Below are positions 25,843 to 34,402 of a stretch of 64,000 nt of DNA, in pieces; the stretch's first letter is position 1; each line of letters begins with the position of its first letter. A model generated the notes under the pieces. It was not told the DNA's origin. It did not search any database and saw nothing but the letters and a program-made list of their open reading frames with translations. The stretch spans positions 1 through 64,000 of the forward strand of contig NZ_QLLL01000010.1 of the NCBI RefSeq assembly GCF_003259335.1, in the 5' to 3' direction. The stretch comes from Chitinophaga skermanii (GTDB lineage: Bacteria; Bacteroidota; Bacteroidia; Chitinophagales; Chitinophagaceae). Position numbers and translations under genes: made by a program.

Positions 25843-26776
25843 TATAGGCGGCACCAATACTGTATTCGGCATTGTAGATAGAAGAGGTAATATCCTGTGT
25901 GATGGGAAGATGTCCACGAAAGCACATGAAGAAGTGACCACGTTTTTAGAGGAGCTTCATGGGCACTTATCAAAATTAATTGAACAAGTAGGCGGCGCAG
26001 CTAATATCAAAGGTATTGGCGTTGGCGCACCAAACGGTAATTACTATACAGGAAATATCGAATACGCGCCTAACTTAAAATGGAAAGGCATCATTCCATT
26101 GGCAAGCATGTTGCAAGATCTTTTCAACATTCCAACTTTGCTTACTAATGATGCGAACGCCGCTGCTATCGGGGAAATGACCTACGGTGCAGCTCGCGGT
26201 ATCAGGGATTTCATTATGATTACCTTGGGTACAGGCGTTGGCAGTGGTATCGTTGCAAACGGTCAATTGATTTACGGTCATGACGGTTTCGCCGGCGAGT
26301 TAGGTCACATTATCGTGATCCCAGGCGGTCGTTTACACCCAGGTACTGGCGCACATGGTTCATTAGAATCGTATGCATCGGCAACAGGTGTTACCAACAC
26401 AGCCATCGAGTTCTTACAAACAAGAACAGATGACAGTATTTTGCGCAATTACCCAGCAGAAGAAATCAACTCGAAAGTGATTTTTGATGCCGCGCAAAAA
26501 GGCGATGTACTTGCATTAGAAGTATACGCTTATACTGGTAAAGTGTTAGGTGAAGCATTGGCGAATTTCGTGATGTTCTCTAGCCCTGAAGCCATCATAT
26601 TATTTGGTGGTTTAACGAAAGCGGGAGATTTAATCATGAAGCCGGTGCGCGAACACATGGAAAAAAACTTATTGCCGATTTTCCAAAATAAAGTAAAATT
26701 GCTTTTCTCTGAATTGAAAGAAAGTGATGCTGCAATCCTCGGCGCTAGCGCCTTGGCTTGGGAAATGAAAGACTAA
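25814..26776 (+). CDS. ROK-family sugar kinase lacking the zinc cysteines
   Basis: A 320-aa ROK kinase. Visible: phosphate loop GIDIGGTNT (8-16), catalytic Asp113 in TNDANAAA, GTGVGSGIV (139-147) and His165 in GELGHIIV. In typical ROK proteins the next loop reads CxCGxxGCxE and binds zinc with that His. Here it reads HPGTGAHGSLE, so the three cysteines are replaced by Pro176, Thr178 and Ser183. The kinase motifs are intact, so an active zinc-free hexokinase is likely: glucokinase, N-acetylglucosamine or N-acetylmannosamine kinase. Its overlap with the permease gene and its position before glycosylasparaginase favour GlcNAc. No HTH domain is present, so it is not a NagC-type repressor. Confidence 0.88.
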   Translation: MSQQLAVGIDIGGTNTVFGIVDRRGNILCDGKMSTKAHEEVTTFLEELHGHLSKLIEQVGGAANIKGIGVGAPNGNYYTGNIEYAPNLKWKGIIPLASMLQDLFNIPTLLTNDANAAAIGEMTYGAARGIRDFIMITLGTGVGSGIVANGQLIYGHDGFAGELGHIIVIPGGRLHPGTGAHGSLESYASATGVTNTAIEFLQTRTDDSILRNYPAEEINSKVIFDAAQKGDVLALEVYAYTGKVLGEALANFVMFSSPEAIILFGGLTKAGDLIMKPVREHMEKNLLPIFQNKVKLLFSELKESDAAILGASALAWEMKD

Positions 26777-26814
26777 TCATTCCCTTGATCGCAGTTTTAG
26801 AATAAAATTTTACT

Positions 26815-27873
26815 ATGCAAAACAGGCGTAAATTTTTTAAAGCAGCAGTACTAGGTGCTGCTGCTTTTTCTTTGGATGGAGTAGGTAAAACTGCCGCTGC
26901 GGCTAGTAAAGCCTATGTGAAAGGTGGTGCTAAGAAACCCATCGTGTTATCAACTTGGGACTTCGGCCTGGCAGCCAACGAAGCAGCATGGAAAGTGCTG
27001 AAAACCGGTGGCCGCGCTTTAGATGCCGTTGAACAAGGTGTAATGGTAGCTGAATCGGATCCAAAAAATCATAGCGTTGGCTTTAGTGGTTATCCCGATA
27101 GAGATGGCCGCGTAACCCTCGATGCATGTATTATGGACGAGCACGCGAACATAGGTTCCGTAGCTGCGCTTGAACATGTAACACACGCTATTTCAGTAGC
27201 ACGCCGCGTAATGGAAAAAACGCCGCATGTAATGCTCGTAGGTGATGGTGCACTACAATTTGCACTGGAACAAGGTTTCAAAAAAGAAAACCTGCTCACA
27301 CCAGAATCAGAAAAGGCTTGGAAAGAATGGTTAAAAACCAGCGAGTACAAACCTATTATGAATATCGAAACCCAATCGTACGATACGAACGGCACAACCG
27401 CCTTCAACCCGTTGATGCTACCAGGCAACGTATACAACCACGATACCATTGGTATGGTGGCAATGGATGCTAATGGTAACCTCAGCGGCGCTTGTACAAC
27501 AAGCGGTATGGCGTTCAAAATGCACGGTCGTGTTGGCGACTCCCCGATTATTGGTGCCGGCTTATTCGTTGATAACGAAATTGGTGCTGCCACTTCTACC
27601 GGTGTGGGTGAAGAAGTAATACGCATTGTTGGTTCGCATTTAGTAGTAGAATTAATGCGCCAAGGGTATTCCCCGGAAGCAGCTTGTAAAGAAGCAACTA
27701 TGCGTATTGTAAAGCGCGACCCGGCTAAAGCAAAAGCAATTCAAATCGGGTTCTTAGCCTTGAATAAAAAAGGAGAACATGGTGCGTATTGTTTGCATCC
27801 TGGGTTTAGCTATGCATGCTGTACAGGCGACGATAAAAACGTCCTCATCAAAGGCAAAAACTATTTTCAATAA
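26815..27873 (+). CDS. Exported glycosylasparaginase (N4-(beta-GlcNAc)-L-asparaginase)
   Basis: A 352-aa Ntn-hydrolase. Residues 1-31 form a twin-arginine-type leader (NRRKFFKAA then a hydrophobic segment). The proenzyme is expected to cleave itself before Thr211 in NHDTIGMVAMD, which then becomes the N-terminal nucleophile. The segments GRVGDSPIIGAGLFVD and ATSTGVGEEVIR hold the substrate-binding Arg and Asp and the oxyanion Gly/Thr. The enzyme cuts the bond between GlcNAc and asparagine left after protein and glycan trimming, giving aspartate and GlcNAc. It follows the permease-kinase pair at 38 bp, which fits GlcNAc salvage. Plant-type isoaspartyl peptidase is a less likely alternative. 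Confidence 0.92.
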   Translation: MQNRRKFFKAAVLGAAAFSLDGVGKTAAAASKAYVKGGAKKPIVLSTWDFGLAANEAAWKVLKTGGRALDAVEQGVMVAESDPKNHSVGFSGYPDRDGRVTLDACIMDEHANIGSVAALEHVTHAISVARRVMEKTPHVMLVGDGALQFALEQGFKKENLLTPESEKAWKEWLKTSEYKPIMNIETQSYDTNGTTAFNPLMLPGNVYNHDTIGMVAMDANGNLSGACTTSGMAFKMHGRVGDSPIIGAGLFVDNEIGAATSTGVGEEVIRIVGSHLVVELMRQGYSPEAACKEATMRIVKRDPAKAKAIQIGFLALNKKGEHGAYCLHPGFSYACCTGDDKNVLIKGKNYFQ

Positions 27874-27878
27874 TTCAT

Positions 27879-27948
27879 AACAAAACGCTGCTAACAGCTG
27901 CCTGTACTTCATTGTACAGCATACGTTGGCAGCGTTTTGTTTTTTTTA
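27879..27948 (+). terminator. Large branched terminator hairpin
   Basis: A perfect 13-bp outer stem AACAAAACGCTGC (27879-27891) / GCAGCGTTTTGTT (27929-27941) encloses a second stem CTGTAC/GTACAG (27902-27919) and is followed by seven T. Confidence 0.85.
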
Positions 27949-27957
27949 TTTACAACT

Positions 27958-28704
27958 ATGTCTATTGTTCTAGAAATCGCTGCAGGCTCTGTAGCCTCTT
28001 GTATTGCCGCTCAAAACGGCGGCGCTAACAGGATTGAGTTATGCGACAACCTATTAGAAGGCGGCACTACGCCTAGCTATGGTACCATTGCCACGGCAAG
28101 AGAAAAAGTACAAATTCAACTCTACCCGATCATCCGTCCACGTGGTGGCGACTTCTTATACGATGATATCGAGTTTGAAGTGATGAAGAAAGACATCCAA
28201 ATGTGCAAACAACTTGGTTGCGACGGCGTAGTAATCGGTATTCTTACACCCGGTGGTAAAGTCGATAAAGAACGCAGCAAGGCCCTAGTTGACATTGCCT
28301 ACCCAATGGGTGTAACCTTTCACCGTGCATTCGATATGACCCAAGATCCTTTCGAGGCATTGGAAGACATCATTGAAGTAGGTTGTGAAAGAATATTGTC
28401 ATCGGGTCATAGAAACCACGCCTTAGAAGGTGCTGATTTATTGGCACAACTTGTAGAAAAAGCAGCCGGTAGAATTACCATTATGGTGGGTTCTGGAGTA
28501 AGAGCGAATAATATAGTTGAGCTGGTACAAAGAACAAAAGCTGTAGAATACCACACTTCTGCCAAAGCTTATGAAGAAAGCGGTATGATCTTCCGTAACC
28601 CAACGGTTAGCATGGGCGGTATACCTGGCGTACCGGAGTATGGTATCTCTGTAACCCAAGCCGACCAAGTGGCAGAAATTAAACGTTTAGCAGAAAGTAT
28701 CTAA
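27958..28704 (+). CDS. cutC: CutC-family protein
   Basis: A 248-aa TIM-barrel protein of the CutC family: LEIAAGSVASCIAAQNGGANRIELC, split by length, then LIRPRGGDF-like PIIRPRGGDFLY, GVVIGIL, GVTFHRAFDM and RILSSG in family order. I place the start at the ATG at 27958, because the upstream TTG start at 27937 falls inside the terminator. CutC was first linked to copper tolerance in E. coli, but its biochemical function is not settled. Its position among glycan-degradation genes, where CutC homologues are often found in Bacteroidota, suggests a role in sugar metabolism (inference). Confidence 0.9.
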   Translation: MSIVLEIAAGSVASCIAAQNGGANRIELCDNLLEGGTTPSYGTIATAREKVQIQLYPIIRPRGGDFLYDDIEFEVMKKDIQMCKQLGCDGVVIGILTPGGKVDKERSKALVDIAYPMGVTFHRAFDMTQDPFEALEDIIEVGCERILSSGHRNHALEGADLLAQLVEKAAGRITIMVGSGVRANNIVELVQRTKAVEYHTSAKAYEESGMIFRNPTVSMGGIPGVPEYGISVTQADQVAEIKRLAESI

Positions 28705-28771
28705 ACAATAATTTATAAATACTAAACAAAGGGCTTTATATTTACGCACACGTAATTGGAATCGTAAGTAT

Positions 28772-29653
28772 ATGAAGAAGTTAGTGATCGCCGCCGCTTT
28801 GTTATGCTGCGGCTTGTACACCAAAGCACAAGTGAAAGGAATCAAGCATGTGATTCTTATTGGTATGGACGGCCTAGGCGCCTATGCAATCCCGGAAAGC
28901 CGTGTTCCCAACATGCAACAAATGATGCAGCACGGTTCATGGACACTTCAAGCACGTAGCGTACTACCCTCGTCATCGGCCGTTAACTGGGCCTCGATGG
29001 TAATGGGTGCCGGTCCTGAAATACATGGCTACACGGAATGGAACAGCCAAACGCCTGAATTACCTTCACGGGTACTCGACAAATACGGGCTGTTTCCTTC
29101 CATCTACACCCTCATCCGCGAAGCGAAACCGGCCGCGGAAATTGGGGTGATTTACACATGGGAAGGAATTGGCGCCTTATTCCCCAAAGCCGCTGTAAAT
29201 AAGGATCAACATTGTGATAACGACAGTGCTACCACCGAAGCTGCCTTAGCTTATATGACTGCTAAAAAACCGGACTTCTTGTTTATTCATTTCGATGAAC
29301 CAGATCATACGGGCCATACAACAGGGCATAAAAATGCCACGTATTATGAGCAGGTTCACAGGCAAGACAGTTTACTTGGCAAGCTTTTGGAAGGTATCAA
29401 AGCTGCCGGCATGTGGGAGAATAGTATAGTTATACTTACAGCAGATCATGGCGGGATTAACAAAGGGCACGGTGGTAAAACCATGCAAGAAATGCAAATC
29501 CCTTGGATCATGGTAGGCAAAGGTGTACTAGAAAACCACGAATTGAAGGAAAGTATTATGACGTATGATACGGCTGCAACCATCGCGTATATCTTTGGGT
29601 TGAAAATACCCCAAGCATGGATCGGCAGAACCATCAACGCATTCAAGCGATAG
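28772..29653 (+). CDS. Secreted nucleotide pyrophosphatase/phosphodiesterase-type enzyme
   Basis: A 293-aa exported protein (signal peptide 1-19, ending TKAQ) of the alkaline-phosphatase superfamily. Metal ligands are recognisable: Asp in LIGMDG, FDEPDHTGH, TADHGG and GHGG. The nucleophile position (SSSAVNWASM) offers a serine instead of the threonine usual in nucleotide pyrophosphatase/phosphodiesterases. Likely activity is hydrolysis of a phosphodiester, phosphonate or phosphorylated sugar outside the cytoplasm; the substrate is unknown. It is 67 bp after cutC. Together with the next gene it gives the cluster two phosphoesterases, perhaps for phosphorylated glycans. Confidence 0.85.
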   Translation: MKKLVIAAALLCCGLYTKAQVKGIKHVILIGMDGLGAYAIPESRVPNMQQMMQHGSWTLQARSVLPSSSAVNWASMVMGAGPEIHGYTEWNSQTPELPSRVLDKYGLFPSIYTLIREAKPAAEIGVIYTWEGIGALFPKAAVNKDQHCDNDSATTEAALAYMTAKKPDFLFIHFDEPDHTGHTTGHKNATYYEQVHRQDSLLGKLLEGIKAAGMWENSIVILTADHGGINKGHGGKTMQEMQIPWIMVGKGVLENHELKESIMTYDTAATIAYIFGLKIPQAWIGRTINAFKR

Positions 29654-29675
29654 ACAAACATATCATCGCTCTATA

Positions 29676-29792
29676 TAAAAATAGCCGGAGAAAAGGAACG
29701 CAAACGAACTACGTAGTAAAAGGGATTAATTTTTGATTAATAATGTCTTTTACCACAGTAATAGGTTGAATTCCTTTTCCCGGCTATTTACT
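29676..29792. terminator. Long composite inverted repeat between two phosphoesterase genes
   Basis: Outer arms AAATAGCCGG..AAAAGGAA (from 29679) and TTCCTTTTCCCGGCTATTT (ending about 29788) pair with one small bulge over ~19 bp. Inside, GTAAAAG..ATTAAT and ATTAAT..CTTTTAC form a second stem around TTTTG. The whole is about 110 nt. It may be a composite terminator, but it is unusually large and could be a structured RNA or a small mobile palindrome. Confidence 0.5.
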
Positions 29793-29840
29793 TTTACGTA
29801 ATTTACTTTGAGAATTGTGTTAAAGCATTAAAATGTTACT

Positions 29841-30620
29841 ATGAAACAACTCGCACTCTTATTTGTCTTCAGCCTTGGCCTATCGCCTATTTTGAAAGCC
29901 CAAGAAGCCGTTCAACACGTTAGCGTGCTTTCATACAATATCCACCACGCAGAGAATAATAACGGTGTACTCGATTTACAAGGTATTGCCAATGTAATAT
30001 TGGCGTACAACCCCGATATTGTAGCATTACAAGAAGTTGACAGTGTGGCTACCCGTACTAAAGGGGTCGACCAGCTGAAAGAACTCGCTTCCCTTACCGG
30101 TATGTATATTTATTTTGGGAAAGCGATGGATTTACAAGGCGGCGGTTACGGCGTAGGTATTATGAGTCGTTTCCCTATTACGCGCAGTTATACACTGGCC
30201 TTACCTGCTAAAAATCCCAAAGCGGAACCAAGAGCAGCGGCCATCGTTACTTTGCAATTACCGGGCGATTCGGCCTTACAATTCGTTAGTACGCACTTAG
30301 ATTACGCAAAAGATGGTGTAGACAGAACAGCGCAAATGCAATTGATATTGAAGCATTTTGAAGGCAATACCATTCCTACCATTATTGCGGGTGATTTTAA
30401 TACCACCCCTGCTTCAAAAGAAATGGTGCACTGGAAGAAAACCTTTACAGATGTAACGGAGAAAGCAGGTTTTACACACCCTGCGGAGATTCCTTCGATT
30501 AAGATTGATTATATATTTATTGGTCCGAAAGCCCGCTTTACGATCATATCTGCCAAAACGATTGAAGAAACGGTTGCGAGCGATCACAGGCCGGTTTTCA
30601 GCGAATTGGAGATTAAGTAA
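29841..30620 (+). CDS. Secreted endonuclease/exonuclease/phosphatase-family hydrolase
   Basis: A 259-aa exported protein (signal peptide 1-20, ending LKAQ) of the EEP superfamily. The core motifs are present: SYNIHH (metal-binding Asn), LQEVD (catalytic Glu), STHLDY, AGDFNTTP (Asp/Asn) and the C-terminal SDHRPVF (Asp-His pair). EEP proteins cut phosphodiester or phosphomonoester bonds in nucleic acids, lipids or sugar phosphates; the secreted Bacteroidota members are mostly uncharacterised. It has its own terminator at 30645-30678. Confidence 0.88.
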   Translation: MKQLALLFVFSLGLSPILKAQEAVQHVSVLSYNIHHAENNNGVLDLQGIANVILAYNPDIVALQEVDSVATRTKGVDQLKELASLTGMYIYFGKAMDLQGGGYGVGIMSRFPITRSYTLALPAKNPKAEPRAAAIVTLQLPGDSALQFVSTHLDYAKDGVDRTAQMQLILKHFEGNTIPTIIAGDFNTTPASKEMVHWKKTFTDVTEKAGFTHPAEIPSIKIDYIFIGPKARFTIISAKTIEETVASDHRPVFSELEIK

Positions 30621-30644
30621 TGATGGCTGGATGAAGATATAAGA

Positions 30645-30678
30645 AACCCCAAGTAAGCTGGCTTACTTGGGGTTTTTT
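30645..30678 (+). terminator. Terminator of the EEP-family gene
   Basis: Perfect stem AACCCCAAGTAAGC/GCTTACTTGGGGTT with a 2-nt TG turn, followed by TTTTT. Confidence 0.9.
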
Positions 30679-30771
30679 TATGGCATTTTGATGTTTATGC
30701 TATATACTAGTAAAACATTCATATACCAACGTACAACTCAGTATGTTACATTGAATTCCCATGTAAATTGC

Positions 30772-31086
30772 ATGAAAATTAATGATATGAATAAATTAAA
30801 TTCATTACTAGCGGACGTAAATACTTTCATGAGCCTCAGCGTTAAAAACCTTAAATTCCAATTTCACAATGGGAAAATGTTTAAAAATGGGGGATACTTT
30901 GCCAATTATAAAATAGAAACTACAAATAAACCTAATCAGTTTAAGCTGACACTAAGTAGAGGCGGCAGTGAGTTAGGATTCTATGATTTAGAAAATATAG
31001 TAATAGTGAAAAAAAATGATCATCGTTCACCTATATTTCTCAATGTAAATCCTAACAATAAGTACTTCAATCCCTTTTGGTATTAA
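30772..31086 (+). CDS. Small AT-rich hypothetical protein
   Basis: I do not recognise this protein. The reading frame is open from 30667 but upstream starts overlap the preceding terminator, so I choose the ATG at 30772 (104 aa); 30691, 30697 and 30787 are alternatives. It has no signal peptide or membrane segment. It is rich in Asn, Lys, Phe and Ser, with alternating hydrophobic stretches (FKLTLSRGG, NIVIVKK) that suggest a small beta-rich fold, and ends in aromatic residues (YFNPFWY). The codon use (AAT, AAA, TTT) is more AT-rich than the neighbours, which may indicate transfer or a gene of low expression. Confidence 0.5.
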   Translation: MKINDMNKLNSLLADVNTFMSLSVKNLKFQFHNGKMFKNGGYFANYKIETTNKPNQFKLTLSRGGSELGFYDLENIVIVKKNDHRSPIFLNVNPNNKYFNPFWY

Positions 31087-31233
31087 ATTTACACACATAG
31101 TAAATTAACCATTCCTCATTTTATCGTGTGAATATGATACAGGTCTATCCTCCTTCCCTTATTTTTACACTTACCGTGCCATTCATACACCACGTGAAAT
31201 AGTGAACAAACAAAATATTAAACACCGGTTTTC

Positions 31234-33537
31234 ATGATTCAACTAAAACGTTTATTTCGTGTAGCCTTGGTCGTTAGTGCATGTATATGTTGCACAACGT
31301 ATCAATCCTTTGCACAATCCACCAGTGCAACGGCTGCCAAAGTAAGTATCATTCCTTTGCCTGCAAAGCTTGAGCAACAGGAAGGTTTCTTCATCATCAA
31401 CAAAGGAACGGCGATTCTTGCGAAAGATGCTGTAGAGATTAAAACGGCTGAAGTTTTTAACGCCTATTTCAGCGCCATTAGCGGGTATTCATTGCCAACA
31501 ACAACAAATGCTACGCGTAATGTGATCATCTTAACAAAGAAACAAGGTGGTCCTGCTGAAGGATATACTATTACTTCTTCACCCAATGCCATTACCGTTA
31601 CCGGTAACGATAATGCCGGTATGTTCTACGGTATGCAAACGGTGATGCAATTGATTCCTACAGAAAAAAGTAACACGTATAATTTGCCTTTGGTAGCGGT
31701 AGAAGATGCACCAAGATTCGGCTACAGGGGCTTACACCTCGATGTGTCGAGGCATTTCTTCTCTATTGATTTCATTAAGAAGTTCATCGACTTATTAGCG
31801 ATGCACAAAATGAATACGTTCCATTGGCACTTAACCGATGACCAAGGCTGGCGTATTGAAATCAAAAAATTCCCTAAGCTACAAACCATCGCATCGCAAC
31901 GTAAAACGTCTATGATTGGCAATTACGCCGATAATAAATACGATGGCAAGCCTTACGGTGGCTTTTATACACAAACAGAAGTTAAAGATGTAGTAAAATA
32001 CGCAAGCGAACGCTTTGTAACTGTTATTCCTGAAATTGAAATGCCGGGCCACGCATTGGCTGCATTAACGGCTTACCCGGAATTAGGTTGTACAGGCGGC
32101 CCCTACGAAGTAGCTACCAAATGGGGCGTATTTGATGATGTATTCTGTGCCGGCAACGATCAAACTTTTACGTTCTTACAAGATGTGTTAGATGAAGTAA
32201 TGCCGCTTTTCCCAAGCAAACTGATCCACATTGGTGGCGACGAGTGCCCTAAAACACGTTGGAAAGTTTGTCCTAAGTGCCAAGCCCGCATGAAAGCCAA
32301 TAACTTGAAAGATGAACATGCGTTACAAAGCTATTTCATCCAAAGAATGGAAAAATACATCAACAGCAAAGGCAAACAAATCATTGGCTGGGACGAGATC
32401 CTTGAAGGCGGTTTAGCGCCTAACGCAGCGGTAATGAGCTGGCGCGGAATGGAAGGCGGTATTGAAGCAGCTAAACAGCAACACGATGTAGTAATGACTC
32501 CGGGCTCGCACCTGTATTTCGACCATTACCAAGCACGTGGCAAAAATGAACCGATTGCTTTTGGTGGTTTTACCCCTGTAAGCAAAGTGTACAGCTTCGA
32601 GCCTATTCCTAAGGAATTAAGCAACAACGAGAAAAAATATATCAAAGGTGCACAGGCGAACTTATGGACGGAATACATATTATCATCGTCACAAGCAGAA
32701 TACATGGAATACCCACGTGCTACTGCATTAGCGGAAGTATTATGGTCGCCCGCAGATAAGCGCAACTACGACGATTTCATGAACCGCTTAAAAGTACATT
32801 TCTCGCGCCTCGACGTGAAGAAAGTAAACTACGCGAAGCATGTATTCGATATCAATGCAACGGTTTCTCAAACCGCTAAAAATCAAGTGCAAGTAGCCTT
32901 CGACACTAAAATGGAGAACGCACAAATTCGCTATACATTAGACGGTTCTAAACCAACCATGAAATCTGATATTTACAGGAAACCTATTATCATTAAAGAA
33001 AATTGCAACCTACAAGCGCTCATTTTCGTAAAAGGCGAACCATTTGGGAATGGTTATGCACAACCCTTCGTTGCTAACCTTGCAACCGGTAAAGAAGTGA
33101 CCTTGAAAGATGCACCAGCTGATAAATACAACCCGGGTAATTTTGCCTTGGTGAATGGTATTGAAGGTTCGAAAGAATTAAATGATGAACAATGGTTGGG
33201 CTGGAATGGTAAGAATATGGAAGCCGTGGTAGATTTGGGTAAACCTTCCACAGTTAAAAATATCAGTTTCAACACCGTCCACGCTCCGGGTAAATGGATT
33301 TACAAACCCAAAGTAGTTACCATGTATGCATCGAATGATGGCCGTATTTACAGGATTATTTATACCGAAAACGTGTTTAACAAAGAAGGTGTATTTAAAG
33401 TAAATGCGAAAGTGCCGAATGTACCGGCCCGCTTTATTAAGATTGTTGCAGAAAACTTTGGTACTATTCCAGCAGGTGCGCCAGCAGGTGCAGGTTCACC
33501 GGCTTGGTTCTTTATTGATGAAATTATTGTAGAATAG
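31234..33537 (+). CDS. Secreted GH20 beta-N-acetylhexosaminidase
   Basis: A 767-aa exported enzyme. After the signal peptide (1-28, ending SFAQ) come a GH20b alpha/beta domain (about 35-155) and the GH20 barrel (about 160-510) with HWHLTDDQGWR and the catalytic pair Asp336-Glu337 in HIGGDECPK. Then a chitobiase-C-like domain (about 545-625, FDTKMENAQIRYTLDGSKP) and a discoidin-type module (about 640-767) with VDLGKPSTVKNISF. The same two accessory modules occur on the GH29 enzyme. It removes terminal beta-GlcNAc or beta-GalNAc from glycans by substrate-assisted catalysis, supplying sugar to the permease and kinase. It is monocistronic. Confidence 0.95.
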   Translation: MIQLKRLFRVALVVSACICCTTYQSFAQSTSATAAKVSIIPLPAKLEQQEGFFIINKGTAILAKDAVEIKTAEVFNAYFSAISGYSLPTTTNATRNVIILTKKQGGPAEGYTITSSPNAITVTGNDNAGMFYGMQTVMQLIPTEKSNTYNLPLVAVEDAPRFGYRGLHLDVSRHFFSIDFIKKFIDLLAMHKMNTFHWHLTDDQGWRIEIKKFPKLQTIASQRKTSMIGNYADNKYDGKPYGGFYTQTEVKDVVKYASERFVTVIPEIEMPGHALAALTAYPELGCTGGPYEVATKWGVFDDVFCAGNDQTFTFLQDVLDEVMPLFPSKLIHIGGDECPKTRWKVCPKCQARMKANNLKDEHALQSYFIQRMEKYINSKGKQIIGWDEILEGGLAPNAAVMSWRGMEGGIEAAKQQHDVVMTPGSHLYFDHYQARGKNEPIAFGGFTPVSKVYSFEPIPKELSNNEKKYIKGAQANLWTEYILSSSQAEYMEYPRATALAEVLWSPADKRNYDDFMNRLKVHFSRLDVKKVNYAKHVFDINATVSQTAKNQVQVAFDTKMENAQIRYTLDGSKPTMKSDIYRKPIIIKENCNLQALIFVKGEPFGNGYAQPFVANLATGKEVTLKDAPADKYNPGNFALVNGIEGSKELNDEQWLGWNGKNMEAVVDLGKPSTVKNISFNTVHAPGKWIYKPKVVTMYASNDGRIYRIIYTENVFNKEGVFKVNAKVPNVPARFIKIVAENFGTIPAGAPAGAGSPAWFFIDEIIVE

Positions 33538-33558
33538 ATTATTACCATATTACAAATG

Positions 33559-33594
33559 AAAAAGCCGCCTCTACTAGTAGAGAGCGGCTTTTCA
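33559..33594. terminator. Bidirectional terminator with the shared CTCTAC stem
   Basis: Stem AAAAGCCGC-CTCTACT / AGTAGAGAGCGGCTTTT with one bulge, between convergent genes. Third member of the family with cores like CGTCTCTAC. Confidence 0.85.
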
Positions 33595-33643
33595 CTTTTA
33601 TAAAAATAACCTTATAAAAGTGTAACGTTAACACGTAGCAATT

Positions 33644-34030
33644 TTATGGTCGACTTTCCATTAAGCTCCAGTTATTATCGAATTTGTACCAAACGCCGCC
33701 GGGACCTTCCCATGAATTATCAGATACATGGTTCCAGGTTTCACCTTTATCTGATGAACGAAGCAATTTACCATCTGCAATTTTATACCAGCTACCGCCC
33801 TTGTCGGCCCAAGAGTTTTCTGCTACCGGGGTGAATTTGCTACCGTCGGTGCTCCAAGTGAGGTCGCCATTTTTTTCAAGTTTATATTGGTAAGTGATAC
33901 CATCTTTTGTACCGGACCAGGTGGCGGTTTTAGATTTTTGCCATTTCTTATCTTGGGCAAATGTGCTAACGGTAGGCATCACGGATAACATAAAGCAGGC
34001 AAGCGTGATGAGCATCAAGAACTTTTTCAT
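33644..34030 (-). CDS. Small secreted Trp-rich repeat protein
   Basis: A 128-aa exported protein with a signal peptide (1-25, ending STFAQ). The mature part holds two tandem repeats of about 34 residues, each built as SxDxGxxWxxVxxNSW followed by a Gly-Gly-x-WYK turn: residues about 58-91 (STDGSKFTPVAENSWADKGG) and 92-126 (SSDKGETWNHVSDNSWEGPGG). The Asp-box-like SxDxGxxW motif is typical of sialidase/BNR beta-propellers, but two units are too few for a propeller. No function can be assigned. It lies alone, convergent with the GH20 gene. Confidence 0.75.
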   Translation of the reverse strand: MKKFLMLITLACFMLSVMPTVSTFAQDKKWQKSKTATWSGTKDGITYQYKLEKNGDLTWSTDGSKFTPVAENSWADKGGSWYKIADGKLLRSSDKGETWNHVSDNSWEGPGGVWYKFDNNWSLMESRP

Positions 34031-34402
34031 ACGATTGTGTTTTAAAGATATGATAGGCGATTCAAAGCCTGGACAATGAAAGCCGGGTGAAATTGGGTGT
34101 TATAACAGCACGATCCAGGTTCGCGCTACCAAGTAAAATGTATCACGAATATCATACCAAAGCAATGTGTACTTTGTACGCATTGAAAAATATTTAATAT
34201 TTATTCAAAAATTTTGCAAAATTTTAGCACGCTAAAATATTAGCTTTTGTACTTTTGTGATTCACTTTAATTTTACTGGTGCATTGCAAACATTTAATGA
34301 ATGCCGTGAAAATTTAATTAATCTTAAATTTTCATGCAGATCATCGTGAATTTGTATATTTTTCCGGTAGTTTAATAGAACGCATATAAAAAACATTGAC
34401 TC
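34031..34402 (+). promoter_or_regulatory. AT-rich divergent region with -7 element for the NagB-like gene
   Basis: No gene is seen in this 372-bp gap. TACTTTTG (34250-34257) matches TAnnTTTG exactly, but no -33 box lies at the right distance. It would give a leader of about 140 nt that contains AAATTTAATTAATCTTAAATTT-like AT-rich dyads near 34310-34332. Confidence 0.4.

Noticed and set aside
27937-27957. Upstream TTG start of cutC
   Set aside because: It lies inside the stem and T run of the preceding terminator.
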